Origin: Mya arenaria
Taxonomy: Eukaryota; Mollusca; Bivalvia; Myida; Myidae
Assembly: GCF_026914265.1 (NCBI RefSeq)
Contig: NC_069136.1
Span: 12,084,356 to 12,148,355, forward strand
DNA: 64,000 bases
Reading direction: 5' to 3'
Each line of letters starts with the position of its first letter. Position 1 is the first letter of the stretch. Shown piece after piece: positions 1 to 10,369 of the stretch. Position numbers and translations under genes: made by a program. Below the pieces are notes generated by a model that was given only the letters and a program-made list of their open reading frames with translations, ran no database searches and was not told where the DNA came from.

Positions 1-780
1 TTATCATATGTCGATACTACCCTAACAGAAGAGCAAAATAAAACATTGTTTGATGCAGTAAACCTCTTTATTAAAATGCCAAACAGATTCAATAGCCTGT
101 GACAAGCTACAGACAGCTATTTATATTTAAACCCCACCAATCATTAATTTTCTTCTTTCTCTACACATGTAATATTAGTCATATCAATCATTTCTCAAAG
201 CTCAGTTGAAGAATTTACACTGAAAGTATTTTATCTGAACTAGCCAACCTTCCCTCTTTCATTTTCTTTCTTCCTCTTTAACTTTCTCATTCTGTTCTCA
301 AACAAAATTAACGTATTTGTATTCGATTTTTGCAAATAAAAAAGATTACTAATAGCAAAAATATACTATGAAACACTGTCTTGTCAGTGAAACTTGTATG
401 TAAACATTTTCCCTCAAAACATTTTTAACATTAAATGCTACATAACTATATTTCACAGTTAATTTCAATATCACTACACTAATAGTATCAACAATATCCA
501 TCTCATTGTGCCATGAGCTTTGTAAGCTTTATAAATATCCGTCACTTACTTTCTACTTTTGCTAAGGTTTGGAGAATAAATTTTTAAAATATGTTTAACT
601 TCCGCTCTGATCCTTTTCTCTATATTGTACATGTGTATCTGTTTGTCGTTATGTTTTGTATGTATGGGTGGATGAATAAAATATGTTTAAATTAAAACAT
701 AGAGTGTCTGATATGATGTTTGATAGAACTAAACCCTATCCCCCCTTCAATTAGTGTTGTTTTGACTATTTTGGACCTTT
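1..780. other. AT-rich stretch without recognised gene
   Basis: No reading frame, splice-bounded exon or repeat with clear ends is recognisable. The sequence is AT-rich, with pyrimidine-rich patches near 240-300 and an AATAAA-type hexamer near 676. It could be the 3' flank of a gene lying to the left, but nothing proves that. Confidence 0.4.
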
Positions 781-1450
781 CTACATTGAGGTTGTTAGGA
801 ACTGCAACAGTATCGAGTGTTTTTCACTAATTTGCAATAACAGGTCCTGTCAAAGACATTCGGTCTAATCGTGGAACTAATTTCGTTGGCCCCGATAGAG
901 AATTTATGGAAGTGTTGAAAAGCATTGATAAATATTAAATTAGATACTTTTTTCTAAAATGAATGATGCTACTTAAAATGTTCCAGTAGAAAATCATATG
1001 TGTGGCGTTTGGAAGATGCCAATTCTTTTGATATGCATAGTGTTGGCAACCCTGATAAACCGGTTCTCATGTAGACTATGAACAATTTAGCAGATTCACA
1101 TGTGGCCTCTGATGGATTTTATTAATGATCCTCAGCAGCTTTTTCCACAAACAACTAACGCTAAACCTTCCACCCAAGGCAAATTTTCAGAAGCGTTTGA
1201 TATATGAATTAATAGAAAAGAAACTTGATGTACTAATTCTGAGGAGACATGTGACGGCAGTCGCTAATAATATTTTTGTTTTGCCTTAATGTCGAAGACT
1301 CCTATTGCACTTGCACAAACGTTAGATAGGGTACGGTATTCGGTATGTAAGCAGCAGCTATGTGGATATTTAAAAAGTGTTTCATGCGCTCACAGAACAT
1401 TACGATCGGTACAATTAGAGGAACCTGTAATTCACAGAATTAAATTCTCA
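780..1450 (+). mobile_element. BEL/Pao-like retroelement fossil (integrase region)
   Basis: A plus-strand translation near 840-930 resembles the part of a BEL/Pao-type integrase core that reads G-P-V-K-x-I-R-S-N-R-G-T-N-F-V-G. Weaker downstream similarity reaches about 1250. No LTRs are seen, so only an internal piece survives. It is broken, with several breaks, and looks old. The family call rests on remembered motif similarity. Confidence 0.5.
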
Positions 1451-1620
1451 AAATAGGTACATTTCCGATGAGCCAAAGCTTAAATTGTTTTAATTCCAAT
1501 GGTAACTTCTTTAAACGTAATCTTCACTTTGATAATGTTTTGTAATCCGAATAAAGGTTTGTTAGTTTTTGTTTGTTCATTTTTGTTATTTTTTGTTGTT
1601 ATTTTTTTATATATATTTTG

Positions 1621-2040
1621 GTATATATTTACACCTCAATTTCCATCCCATAAATGAACTGCCTTTCGGCAATTGCGGTTATCATCCGATGGACGCAATA
1701 TCATCACATATGTTATGATCGCAATTCATCACAGAACAATATACATGAAAATTATTGATCTTGTAATTGTTTGTTTTGTGTCAGCAGGTCCCGTAAAATA
1801 TAAAGTGTTAATTTCTGATAGGTTAAATGTATTGTTGCAATAAGCGTTTCAATATTCGTTTAAAAGTTATTTCAAGAGGTTGATCTTTCCCGCGTTATTG
1901 TGACGTCATTTGGTAGAATGTTTTCAGTTACAGTCGAGTCGTTGTTTTAACAGAATGGACTCCACACACTTTGACCAGCCCAATTGCGTTCATACCCCGA
2001 TAATGACATCGATCGCGCAATTCATTCCTTAAGTGACATC
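1621..2040 (+). repeat. Dispersed repeat, copy 1 (other copy split at 60.38-62.45 kb)
   Basis: The stretch from TTTACACCTCAATTTCCAT to the CAGAATGG near 1950 is matched almost base for base at 60378-60655. Its continuation, which reads CAGCCCAATTGCGTTCATAC near 1977, is matched by the arms of the hairpin at 62322-62452. The two parts adjoin here but lie about 1.7 kb apart in the second copy, with a satellite-bearing element between them. This is therefore a dispersed repeat upstream of the membrane-protein family, not a gene-specific promoter. Confidence 0.7.
1901..1908. promoter_or_regulatory. TGACGTCA (CRE/ATF palindrome)
   Basis: Perfect 8-bp CRE palindrome. It is one of three upstream of the membrane-protein copies (also 2262-2269 and 3141-3148). 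This one falls inside the dispersed repeat, so its role is doubtful. Confidence 0.35.
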
Positions 2041-2261
2041 GTGGCCGTTACAGTGATACATATTTAAGCAAAGGTTAACCTGATAAACTAAACTTGATTG
2101 AGCACTGTAAACAAGTAACATAAGTGTACCGATTTCATCGTCGAATGTTTAAAGTCAAATGATATGTGTGGGTTTATATTTAGAATATCTTATTTGGTTA
2201 TATCGGCTATTAGTTCATTATTTTAAAATGGAGTGTGGAACAAATATGTTCTAGCAAACTT

Positions 2262-2280
2262 TGACGTCAAGTTATATAAC
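2262..2280 (+). promoter_or_regulatory. CRE plus TATA element of the short paralog
   Basis: TGACGTCA at 2262-2269 is followed at once by TATATAAC (2273-2280). The region around it aligns with the flank of the complete gene, where TATATAAA lies at 3396-3403. This suggests the duplicated unit carried its own promoter. Confidence 0.45.
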
Positions 2281-2734
2281 TGCAATTCTTAACGATTCAA
2301 CGCGGAACTTATGCGTATAAGCTATTTCATTTGCTTGAAACGTAATTCATAGATTAGAAAGAATAGACATGTCTACAAAGATTAATAATTAATAATTAAG
2401 AAGGGTATCATTATATATATATTACCAAACAAACTTTCGCATATTTTATCAACTAGCGTATATATAGTGTTTCCAGCCAACAATTGGATATACATTTTTA
2501 AAGATTTAGTTTTGAATGTTTGGTACAAAGAAGATAAGGGCAATATACTTTCCTACCAAAAAAGGATGTTATTAGGTTTTTCAAATATGTGTTGTCATAA
2601 AAGCAATACTATGAAGTATTTTAATTGCTATTGTTTTTAACTTTTTATTTAATATTTTATAAATTTATATAAATATATCATACCGCATAAAAATAGTAGC
2701 TACGTTGAAATTGCAGATCGGCTAGTTTTGTACG

Positions 2735-3064
2735 ATGACTCACGGCATAGGCGGGATATCACACGGAGGCGGTGGAGAAGATTTCAGCGGCGGTGGAATA
2801 GGTTTCAGTGGGGGTGGCTGGGCCGCCACAAATGTCACTTGCGTGCACACGTCATCAAGCAGTCGGCGGCGCAGCAATGCATCCAACACCGAAAACAATA
2901 GCTGTTCCCTTTGTTGGCTAATAGGCTTTCTGAGTTGTCTAGTAAAAATGCCGTCATGGACGCGCGTTATACTCACGTGGATATATGTGATGATTTTGCT
3001 GGGGTTTTTTAAAAGTATTTTTGGTTATTTTTTCAGTTCGTTGAAGACTTTTGCAGACGTTTAA
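2735..3064 (+). CDS. Short paralog of the Gly-rich two-pass membrane protein (N-terminal part only)
   Basis: This frame of 109 codons starts M-T-H-G-I-G-G-I-S-H-G-G-G-G, as does the complete gene at 3960. It keeps the Gly-rich cytoplasmic segment, the Ser/Arg stretch, the Cys cluster (C-S-L-C-W-L-I-G-F) and the first membrane segment. After the membrane start it diverges (M-I-L-L-G-F-F-K-S-I-F) and ends without the ectodomain, second membrane segment or PPxY tail. An acceptor (TTGCAG, exon from 2717) precedes the ATG just as in the full gene, implying a 5'UTR intron. It may be a truncated, dying copy or a short single-pass product. Either way it is a tandem duplicate of the next gene. Confidence 0.55.
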   Translation: MTHGIGGISHGGGGEDFSGGGIGFSGGGWAATNVTCVHTSSSSRRRSNASNTENNSCSLCWLIGFLSCLVKMPSWTRVILTWIYVMILLGFFKSIFGYFFSSLKTFADV

Positions 3065-3140
3065 GAATATTTTTATTTTTTAAACACATTAAACATCTAA
3101 ACTAAATAGTACAGTCTTCAGCAGCTCTTTTTACAGCATG

Positions 3141-3148
3141 TGACGTCA
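3141..3148. promoter_or_regulatory. TGACGTCA (CRE/ATF palindrome)
   Basis: Perfect CRE palindrome about 250 bp upstream of the TATA element of the complete membrane-protein gene, just before the block shared with the upstream copy (about 3150-3350 against 2040-2230). Confidence 0.4.
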
Positions 3149-3395
3149 AGTCGTTACAGTGATAAATATTTATCTATAGGTTAACCTGATAAACACAACT
3201 TATTTGGTGTTCCATTATGATAGTGCAACATTTAGTTATCAAGCAACGTAAGTGTTCCGATTTTCATCGTCATATGGTTAAAGTCAAATGATATATTTGG
3301 GTTTATATTTAGAATATTTTATATGGTGATATCGGCTTTTAGTGCATTATTTTGAAATAGGGAGAGGAGAATTACAAAATTTTCCGTTTTAAAAT

Positions 3396-3403
3396 TATAT
3401 AAA
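3396..3403 (+). promoter_or_regulatory. TATA box of the complete membrane-protein gene
   Basis: TATATAAA lies about 75-80 bp upstream of a good donor (CGATAT|GTAAGTA, intron from 3478). A short untranslated first exon of about 3425-3477 fits, spliced to the acceptor at 3940 (GAAATTGCAG) and leaving 19 bases before the ATG. Confidence 0.5.
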
Positions 3404-3959
3404 CAGTGGAGTAAAACTAAAAGAATTATACCAGTCATTTCAAAAGATCGATAGACATCTAGAAGTTTGACCGATATGTAAGTAAAACAACATGGTTTAA
3501 GGTATACGATATAAAATTAAGCATGCGATGGACTATAATGTTCAATTGTCTATGCCCGATAACCCGTACAAGTTTAGTATCATTTGAAAGAGTATTGCTC
3601 ACCCATAACTAATACAAATGGAAAATAAACGATCGAAATTGTCCAATGTCGAAAAAGTATTTTTGTTCTTTATTTCAACTGAAAGCGGGCATAAAATGAC
3701 GTTAATTTTGCGTTATATGACAAGGTTAAAAAGTATGTGAATATTGTTTTGGTTTTCTTTTTAAATATTCTTTCTTTACACATACAATCCATTTCAAATG
3801 ATACCAAAATAATATGGTGCCGCAAGGCATCAAAAATGTTCAAAACAATGAAGGCATTTCATTGTTATTTTTTGTATATTTTATTAATATATAAATGTAT
3901 ATCACACCGAACACTAATGCTGACTATTTTGAAATTGCAGATCAGTAAGTGTTTTAACA

Positions 3960-5555
3960 ATGACTCATGGCATAGGCGGGATATCCCACGGAGGCGGGGG
4001 CGGTGGAGGGGGATTCAGTGGCGGCGGCTGGGGTGCCACAACTATCACTCACGTGCACACGTCATCGAGCAGACGACGGGGTAGCAATGGTGCCAACAAC
4101 GCAGACGATAGCTGTGCCCTTTGTTGGCTTATTGGCTTCCTGTTGTGTCTAGTAAAGATGCCGTCAAAGACTCGCGTCATACTCACGTGGATTTATGTGA
4201 TAGTTGCCATCGTCGTTTCCGGCGTTTTAATTGCAAAGCACCACGGAAGTAGAAGTATTTCCGTATCGCCATCAGATGAGAGATTTATTTCACCTCAGTC
4301 CGTGACGTTTTGTCAGTCAATGGTTTTGGACTATTATCAGTTAATAGACTATTTTGTGTTTGAAAAGGAACCAGATATTATAACAAACAACCGTACTTAT
4401 GTAACTAAATCAGTCTCATCATGCGTTTGGAGGGATACGTATGAATTTTGGGGCTTCTATATGCTTTCCGGCTCCGATCTTGGAATTTCGTTTACTTCAG
4501 ACATTGGATATATGACGTTTTACCTTATTAAAGGTGACGGTAACTTCAACAAATGGAAAGACAACAGTGACTGTGATGACTGTTATCTGGTGAAGCGCCA
4601 GTGGATGAGTGATTCATTCAACTATTCAATCCCGTCTTCCGACCAGTATTACGCGGTATATGCCAACGACGACCTATTTGTTAGGCAATGTTCAATCGTT
4701 TCTGCAACATTCAGGTTAAACAGAACACAATACGATCTGTCCTCGGGAGTGAAACAATGTTCACAAAACTTTGACTGCACTGTTGACATAAATCTCGTTC
4801 ATCCTCAAACGGTTGTAGTCCAAATTCCTGACTATGCCTCATTCGATTCTGATATAAATGTTTACTGCACTCCTCGTGCATACATGTACTTTATGATATG
4901 TGGCCTTTGCCCGGCAGTGATCGGTTTAGCAATCACAATAGTGGTCCTTAAATTATGGAAAAGGAAATTTCGTAGGCAAAGAAGAGACAGTCTGGTCCAC
5001 ATTGTATCCAACGATGAACGAATGCACGGCTTTGCAAACGACAGCGCGTCCGTAGGTCCAAGTCCACCAACATACGAGGCTTCCCAACAGACTGTCACAC
5101 CAACTGCTCCTCCACCCAGTTATGAAAAAGCAATGACTGCTGAAGCAGGGAAAAAACAGCATCGTGCTACCAAGGTGACAACTAAATCCGCTACTACTGG
5201 GCTACCTACCCAACCCGGAGCTACAAGGACACCTACTCAATCCGCTACTTCTGGAGTAACTACCAAATCCGCTGCTTCTAAAGTTACATCCAAATCCTCT
5301 GCTACTAAAGTAACTACCAAATCCGCTGCTTCTAAAGTTACATCCAAATCCTCTGCTACTAAAGTAACAATCAAATCCGCTGCTGCAAGTTCAACTACAA
5401 AATCCGCTGCTGCAAGAGTAACTACCAAATCTGGTGTTGCTGGGCAAGCAAGGAAAGACAATGCTGCAAAGGCAACACATAAAAATGATGCTACAGTTAT
5501 ACCAAAAACAACTGGCGATATTAATACAGACAATGAAGAAAAAAACACAAATTAA
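3960..5555 (+). CDS. Two-pass membrane protein with APD-like ectodomain and PPTY / PTAP / PPSY tail
   Basis: Complete 531-codon frame in one coding exon. Order seen: Gly-rich N-terminus (1-25); Cys 52, 55 and 63, possible palmitoylation sites; membrane segment at about 72-92; ectodomain at about 95-306 with ten cysteines and N-glycosylation sequons at N144, N221 and N254; second membrane segment at about 308-332; basic stop-transfer K-L-W-K-R-K-F-R-R; then a long cytoplasmic tail. The tail has PPTY (369-372), PTAP (381-384) and PPSY (385-388), then a Lys/Thr/Ser/Ala-rich region with an exact 18-residue duplication (433-450 and 451-468). The ectodomain order (M-L-S-G-S-D-L-G-I-S-F, F-Y-L-I-K-G-D, Y-Y-A-V-Y-A-N) recalls the middle domain of plant APD1-4 ubiquitin ligases, but no RING is present. 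PPxY motifs bind NEDD4-family WW domains and PTAP binds TSG101, so a role in ubiquitin-dependent sorting or vesicle budding is inferred. The start is supported by the conserved paralog N-terminus. Confidence 0.8.
   Translation: MTHGIGGISHGGGGGGGGFSGGGWGATTITHVHTSSSRRRGSNGANNADDSCALCWLIGFLLCLVKMPSKTRVILTWIYVIVAIVVSGVLIAKHHGSRSISVSPSDERFISPQSVTFCQSMVLDYYQLIDYFVFEKEPDIITNNRTYVTKSVSSCVWRDTYEFWGFYMLSGSDLGISFTSDIGYMTFYLIKGDGNFNKWKDNSDCDDCYLVKRQWMSDSFNYSIPSSDQYYAVYANDDLFVRQCSIVSATFRLNRTQYDLSSGVKQCSQNFDCTVDINLVHPQTVVVQIPDYASFDSDINVYCTPRAYMYFMICGLCPAVIGLAITIVVLKLWKRKFRRQRRDSLVHIVSNDERMHGFANDSASVGPSPPTYEASQQTVTPTAPPPSYEKAMTAEAGKKQHRATKVTTKSATTGLPTQPGATRTPTQSATSGVTTKSAASKVTSKSSATKVTTKSAASKVTSKSSATKVTIKSAAASSTTKSAAARVTTKSGVAGQARKDNAAKATHKNDATVIPKTTGDINTDNEEKNTN
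5256..5363 (+). repeat. Exact 54-bp in-frame tandem duplication in the tail
   Basis: Two adjoining 54-bp units (5256-5309 and 5310-5363) each encode V-T-T-K-S-A-A-S-K-V-T-S-K-S-S-A-T-K. Diverged partial units surround them. Identity at the DNA level points to recent expansion or strong homogenisation. Confidence 0.85.
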
Positions 5556-5664
5556 TAAATATGGTAGAACAATTTTGAAAACGACAACATTGTGTTTTTG
5601 TTGTGATCTATATACTTTTCATATTCATATCCATTTCCTTGTCAATATTCAATAGCAAGACATA

Positions 5665-5670
5665 AATAAA
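5665..5670 (+). terminator. Poly(A) signal of the membrane-protein gene
   Basis: AATAAA in ACATAAATAAATCC, about 110 bp after the stop. It is the first canonical hexamer downstream. Confidence 0.55.
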
Positions 5671-5699
5671 TCCATATCACGTTAATGGTGTCGTATTTT

Positions 5700-7680
5700 G
5701 ATCCTACATCAAGCTTGTGTCAATTGTTAAGTGCTTCCTTTTATATCCTGTGGTGCGTTGTTTTAATGTCAAGAAGTTAGTTGTTTATCAAATTTTAAAA
5801 AAGTAAATAGCTTAATGTGTTGCGTGCTTTTTCTTTATTCCCTCTTAAGCATTTATCCGCTAAAATATTCAAGAAAGCTCACTGGATTACCAATGCGATT
5901 GAGTTGTTGCTTCATTTCCATTATGCTTCTGCTGTTGTAAATGCTGAATACATTTAATACTATATAGTATGAAATATTTTATAGGAAAAATTGTTTCATC
6001 AAAAGGACAACACAACTTGATTTGATTCAAGGAAGGTTTGGGAGGCTTTGTTGTAAAACAATTATATATTGTATTAAAGTGACACTCTTATTGAAATGTC
6101 CCATAAGGTAGAAATACCGTGTTGTATGCACATTTCTTACAAATTAAACTCGTTATCCTTCATAAGAACAATTGTTTTAGACATTTATCAATCCTTTTTG
6201 GAATATTAAAACAAAAGTATTCATTGTGGTAAATCTTATTTGGGAGTAAGAGTGCATCTTTAAATAGTTGGCGAAACTGTTACATATCTATGATAAAACG
6301 GTTATAGCATGCTGAAAAAAATATGGAACTGCATAACTGTCAAACCAAATTAGTTTTCACTCTCGACAAATTTTCTTTGTAGTTTAGGTTTGTATGACTC
6401 CTGCTTTTATCTATAAGTTGGTAATGTTAAATTACTTTTATCATTAGTTAAACAGTGGTCGAACGTTAATTGAAAACAAGATTGGTGTGGTATATTAGAT
6501 GACTGTGTCATGTAATGGTAGATTCTACAATAATATGTTACTCAAATTTAACACATACTTTGGTTTGCCCTACATCAAAATACTTTGCTTAAAGATTTGA
6601 TTGCTCGACAAGAATTCTAAATGGATTCTTTCAGAAAAAAACAATGCGTATGAATACGTTTGAAGTGAACTTAAATTCGTGAAAAAACGTTTCTAACACA
6701 CCGGATAGGAAATTCCGGTGAATTCGGAAAACTCTATTTGGCACCCTTATGCTAGATGAGTCACGCGCTGTGACTTTATACTTTTTTAATTATTTTATTA
6801 AACACATAGTGTAAGCATACTAATCATATTTCAATAGATAATTTCCATAAACATTAACTTTACAAATTGATAGCTTCAAAACAAACAAAAAATAACCCTT
6901 AAAAGACGTGTTATTGAAGGAACTTTTTGACGTATGCAATGAATAAAAATTACTGCGCGTCATAACGTCAGTGAACATCATCGCACGCGCTTTTTTGTGA
7001 AATGTACACAAATGCGTTTTTCTATGCCATTTTTCACAAAGAAGTTATTTAAGATATGCTAGAAAAAAATATCAATCATGTGTGTCCGGTCATGATAGAA
7101 AAAAAACACATGGCAAATATTATTATTCTGGAATGTGTAAGTAAATATTATATTCATTTAGATTTTTTGAATTTCACAGAAAAGTCGGCGTTATTTTAGA
7201 TCTACATTATTTAAAGTACAGCGAGGGGTTCACTCTAATTAGTGAATAACATTGTCATCGGAAAATTCAAGCAAATGACCGATTTGTAACTTAACGGAAA
7301 GTAACGAACAGTTCTGATAGGCCAACGAGCTTATAGTTGAATAAAGCGTTGGTTTCTATCATTGTAAGCAATTGGAATATGTGACCAAAACCTGGTTGTT
7401 TCCATCACTTGGCGAAATTTTTGAGGCACATGGTATGGGCACTTTTGATTGAAAATAGTCCTATATACATGCGATACAGTAAAAAGTATCGGGCGTTTCC
7501 AGCACGCTCTCGAATATGGATTATTAAGATTCTTCAGACGTAAAATATGCTTCGGATCGTAAGTATTTAAAATCTTTTTAGAATGATTTAGGTATACGAC
7601 TACAATTAAGCGATGTAATTCACTCATGGCTCATTATAGGTACAACAAATATTTGTTATATTTAGCACTCTTTCCTTTAA
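5700..7680. other. Spacer between gene and pseudogene copy
   Basis: Apart from the short MITE at 6074-6264, no gene is seen. A 98-codon minus-strand frame at 7331-7627 has no recognisable motif or neighbour and is not called. Confidence 0.4.
6074..6264 (+). mobile_element. MITE family M1, copy 1 (internally deleted)
   Basis: It begins TTAAAGTGACACTCTTATT and ends AGAGTGCATCTTTAA, imperfect terminal inverted repeats shared with copies at 12299, 14967 and 18155. At about 190 bp it lacks the central 180-200 bp present in the other three. Inner blocks such as CCTTTTTGGAATATTAAAA match copy 4. Confidence 0.8.
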
Positions 7681-7689
7681 GTAAATGAT

Positions 7690-8300
7690 TTTTTTAACTG
7701 TTGTTGTCCAAATTCCCTTGAATGCCTCGTTCGATTCTGACATATTTGTTGACTGCACTCCTTGTTCATACATGTATACTTTGTCCTATGCGGCCTTTCC
7801 CCGGCAGTGGTCGGTGCAGCAATACAGAAGTTGTCCTCAAATTAGGAAATAAATAAATTCAAGAGGCAAAGGGACAGTCTCACCCGCATCATTTTAACGA
7901 TGAACAAATGCACAACTTTATCAAAGACAGTTCAACTGTAGGTTCAAGTCCGCCAATCTACGAGGCTTTCCAGCAAATTGTCGCATCAGTCTCTCCTCGA
8001 CCAGGTTATATACAATCACTTCTAAAACGGTGAAAGAAACGCATCTCGCTACCACGGCAACAACTAAATCCACTGCTACTAGGGTACCTGTCAAACCCGC
8101 TTCTACAGCAACAACCTAATTCGCTGCTACTCGAAACCAATCCGTTGCTTCTAGAGTAACTACAGTAACTTAATCCGCTGCAACAAGAGAAACAACCCGA
8201 TCCATTGCTGCTAGGCAAACGAATGCGGATAGTGCTACAAATTCAACACATCAAAGTGGTGCTACTAACATGCCAAATAAAAGTAGCGATGTTTAAACAT
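7690..8300 (+). pseudogene. Decayed 3' copy of the two-pass membrane-protein gene
   Basis: From about 7700 the sequence follows the complete gene from roughly codon 283: the end of the ectodomain (CCTCGTTCGATTCTGACAT against the parent's CCTCATTCGATTCTGATAT), the second membrane segment, the basic stop-transfer, the PPxY region and the Lys/Thr/Ser/Ala-rich tail. Small insertions, deletions and in-frame stops disrupt the frame, and the 5' two-thirds is missing. It is a host-gene tandem duplicate, not a retrocopy, because spacing and flanks fit local duplication and no poly(A) tail is seen. Confidence 0.75.
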
Positions 8301-8339
8301 TCAGAAAATAAAGAAAAAGAATACATTATTATGGTAGAA

Positions 8340-10080
8340 CACTTTCGATAAAGCATGTAATCTGTACCTTATTCAGAAAGTCTTGTCCATATGCACTAGC
8401 AATAAAGTTCAGAATTAAATAATCCAAAATTATATTTTTAACAATTTCAAAATGTCAATAATATACCGGTTTTTTCTTAAAGATGAGCAATTTTTGTTAA
8501 CAAAGCTATTAAATATTCAACTCATTCAAGAACGTACACTTAGTTATCAGAGTAATGACCACAATTTTCCCCTAGTTAAAAAGCGCCAAAATATCGCTTT
8601 TATTTGTAAACAATTCATGCATTAAAATAAAAACAATAACAACATTTTGCATCAATGACTTGATACCTGAAAGAAATTATTAAAATAAATCATAGCATAT
8701 ATAGCATCTTGGCGTATTTTTTTCAACTATCTTATGAACTGTATGCATTTTTGAGATACTCACAAAAGTAACATGTTTGAGTTAGAACAATTACTAAAAC
8801 TGTACTAGCATACGGTTATTCCCTATGTCTCTCCATAGTTTCGTTTCGTATAGAGAGATTTACACTTAGTTCAACTTAAACTCAATTCAAAGCCGGTGTT
8901 GTCTCATCTTTAAAAGAGAAACATTTGGATGGTTCGTTGCAAATATGAACAGTTTATTTATGTATGTACTTCATGGCAGATACTCAATTAAGACATTTTT
9001 GAATTATTTCGAAAGAGAAATTAAGACGAATTCCAAAATCAACGTGAACCATACTTCGCATGTACCAGTGGTTTTGAGAAGATTTGAAACGAAAACGAAA
9101 TAAGCGAGATGTTTATATGTAAGACAGTAATATAGATTGCTTATAACATATGACATATAAGAATATCCAAGTCGCGTTTGTGACCGATGAACGAGTAAGT
9201 ACAAATGAGGTAAAACAAACCATAATGGTTTCAAATATGCTTAATGCATAAAGTCTATGTCAGAAAACAAAATCAGAATGGGGATACCAGAATACACAGT
9301 TTTTGCATAAGTTTTATGTAAGCTAATCTACTTACGCAGATAACGAAACGTATGACAGTTTGAAACGCGCTTTGGCCACTACATACAATATTTTAAGTAT
9401 ATAGATTAGAAAACTTTGATATAACGCTCTATAACGGGGTATGGTAAGATAAAAATAAAATACGGCTAAGATGGCAACATGAACTGTTTAAAGACTGCCA
9501 TGACATTTTTTCTCATGGATCGTTCTGTTTCTACAGTGTGTTTTTTTTCATTTCCTTTGATATGTCATTTAAGTGCAAGATGCAATCAGTTTGGAATAGA
9601 GCGGCGTTTTGACCGTCGTTGAACACATGATCACAATTTGTATATCGTTGTACTGATAAGTTCTGCATTTAAGTTCTTGTTTATGCTAAAGAGTAAGCTA
9701 TTTTAAAACAATTTAATCAAACCATTTAAAGCTACTGCAGAATGTTTACTTGATTAAATTATTGTTATTCAACGGTATGCGGCTTTTCATTCAAATGTAA
9801 TGGATATTTATGCTTTTATGAATATACCACTACACCCGAGCAACAAGCAGCTGCGAGCCTGGCACTTATGCAAAAATAAAAGGGAAGCCCTGGCACGGCG
9901 GCGTCCCCGGTGCCCGAATGTATGCTTTAAAACTTGTTTCAATCTTTAAGACTTGAAAATACTTTTGTCGACATTGGGCTGTGCTGCATTTAGACTAAAA
10001 ATTATCTGAAACATTTTACTCTGTTTTGACAGAATGTTACTTAAAGTAATGAGATTTATCATATTTAATACTTTTTGTTT
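8340..10080. other. Gene-free AT-rich spacer
   Basis: Nothing coding is recognisable on either strand. A short GC-richer patch near 9840-9920 stands out from the surroundings but has no further identity. Confidence 0.4.
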
Positions 10081-10119
10081 TAATTATCTGGCTTGGTGAC
10101 CACTAACCGAACTCACATA

Positions 10120-10191
10120 CATCCAGCCCGGGAATCGAACCCGTGAAGCCTTAATGAGAAGCGCATGCGCTAAACACTTCACGAACCAGAC
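10120..10191 (-). repeat. tRNA-Met-like SINE head or tRNA pseudogene
   Basis: On the minus strand this 72-nt segment has a canonical B box (GGTTCGATTCC), an A-box-like start and an anticodon arm that folds as GCTT-CTCATTA-AGGC, placing CAT at the anticodon. The acceptor stem closes only with several G-T pairs, and no T-run terminator follows. A tRNA-derived SINE or degraded tRNA is more likely than a working tRNA gene. Confidence 0.55.
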
Positions 10192-10369
10192 AAAAATATA
10201 AAAGATATTTGCAAAATATATAATAGAACTTGTGACGTGGATGATACTCTTCCTGACAATTTTGCAACTAGCGTGGAACGTTTTGTCCCCCTAATGGATG
10301 CGGACCTGTTTGCAATTATTGATAACTAACTAATATGTCTTCGTATCAAATCATCACATTCTTTCTCAT

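Noticed and set aside
3960-5555. Viral envelope origin of the two-pass membrane protein because of its late-domain motifs
   Set aside because: No fusion peptide, furin site or flanking viral gene. It belongs to a tandem host family with an apparent untranslated first exon, and its ectodomain resembles a cellular APD-type domain.
7331-7627. 98-codon minus-strand frame
   Set aside because: No motif, signal or homologue recognised. AT-rich DNA gives such frames by chance.
10120-10191. Functional tRNA-Met gene
   Set aside because: The acceptor stem needs several G-T pairs and no T-run terminator follows; a SINE head or pseudogene fits better.
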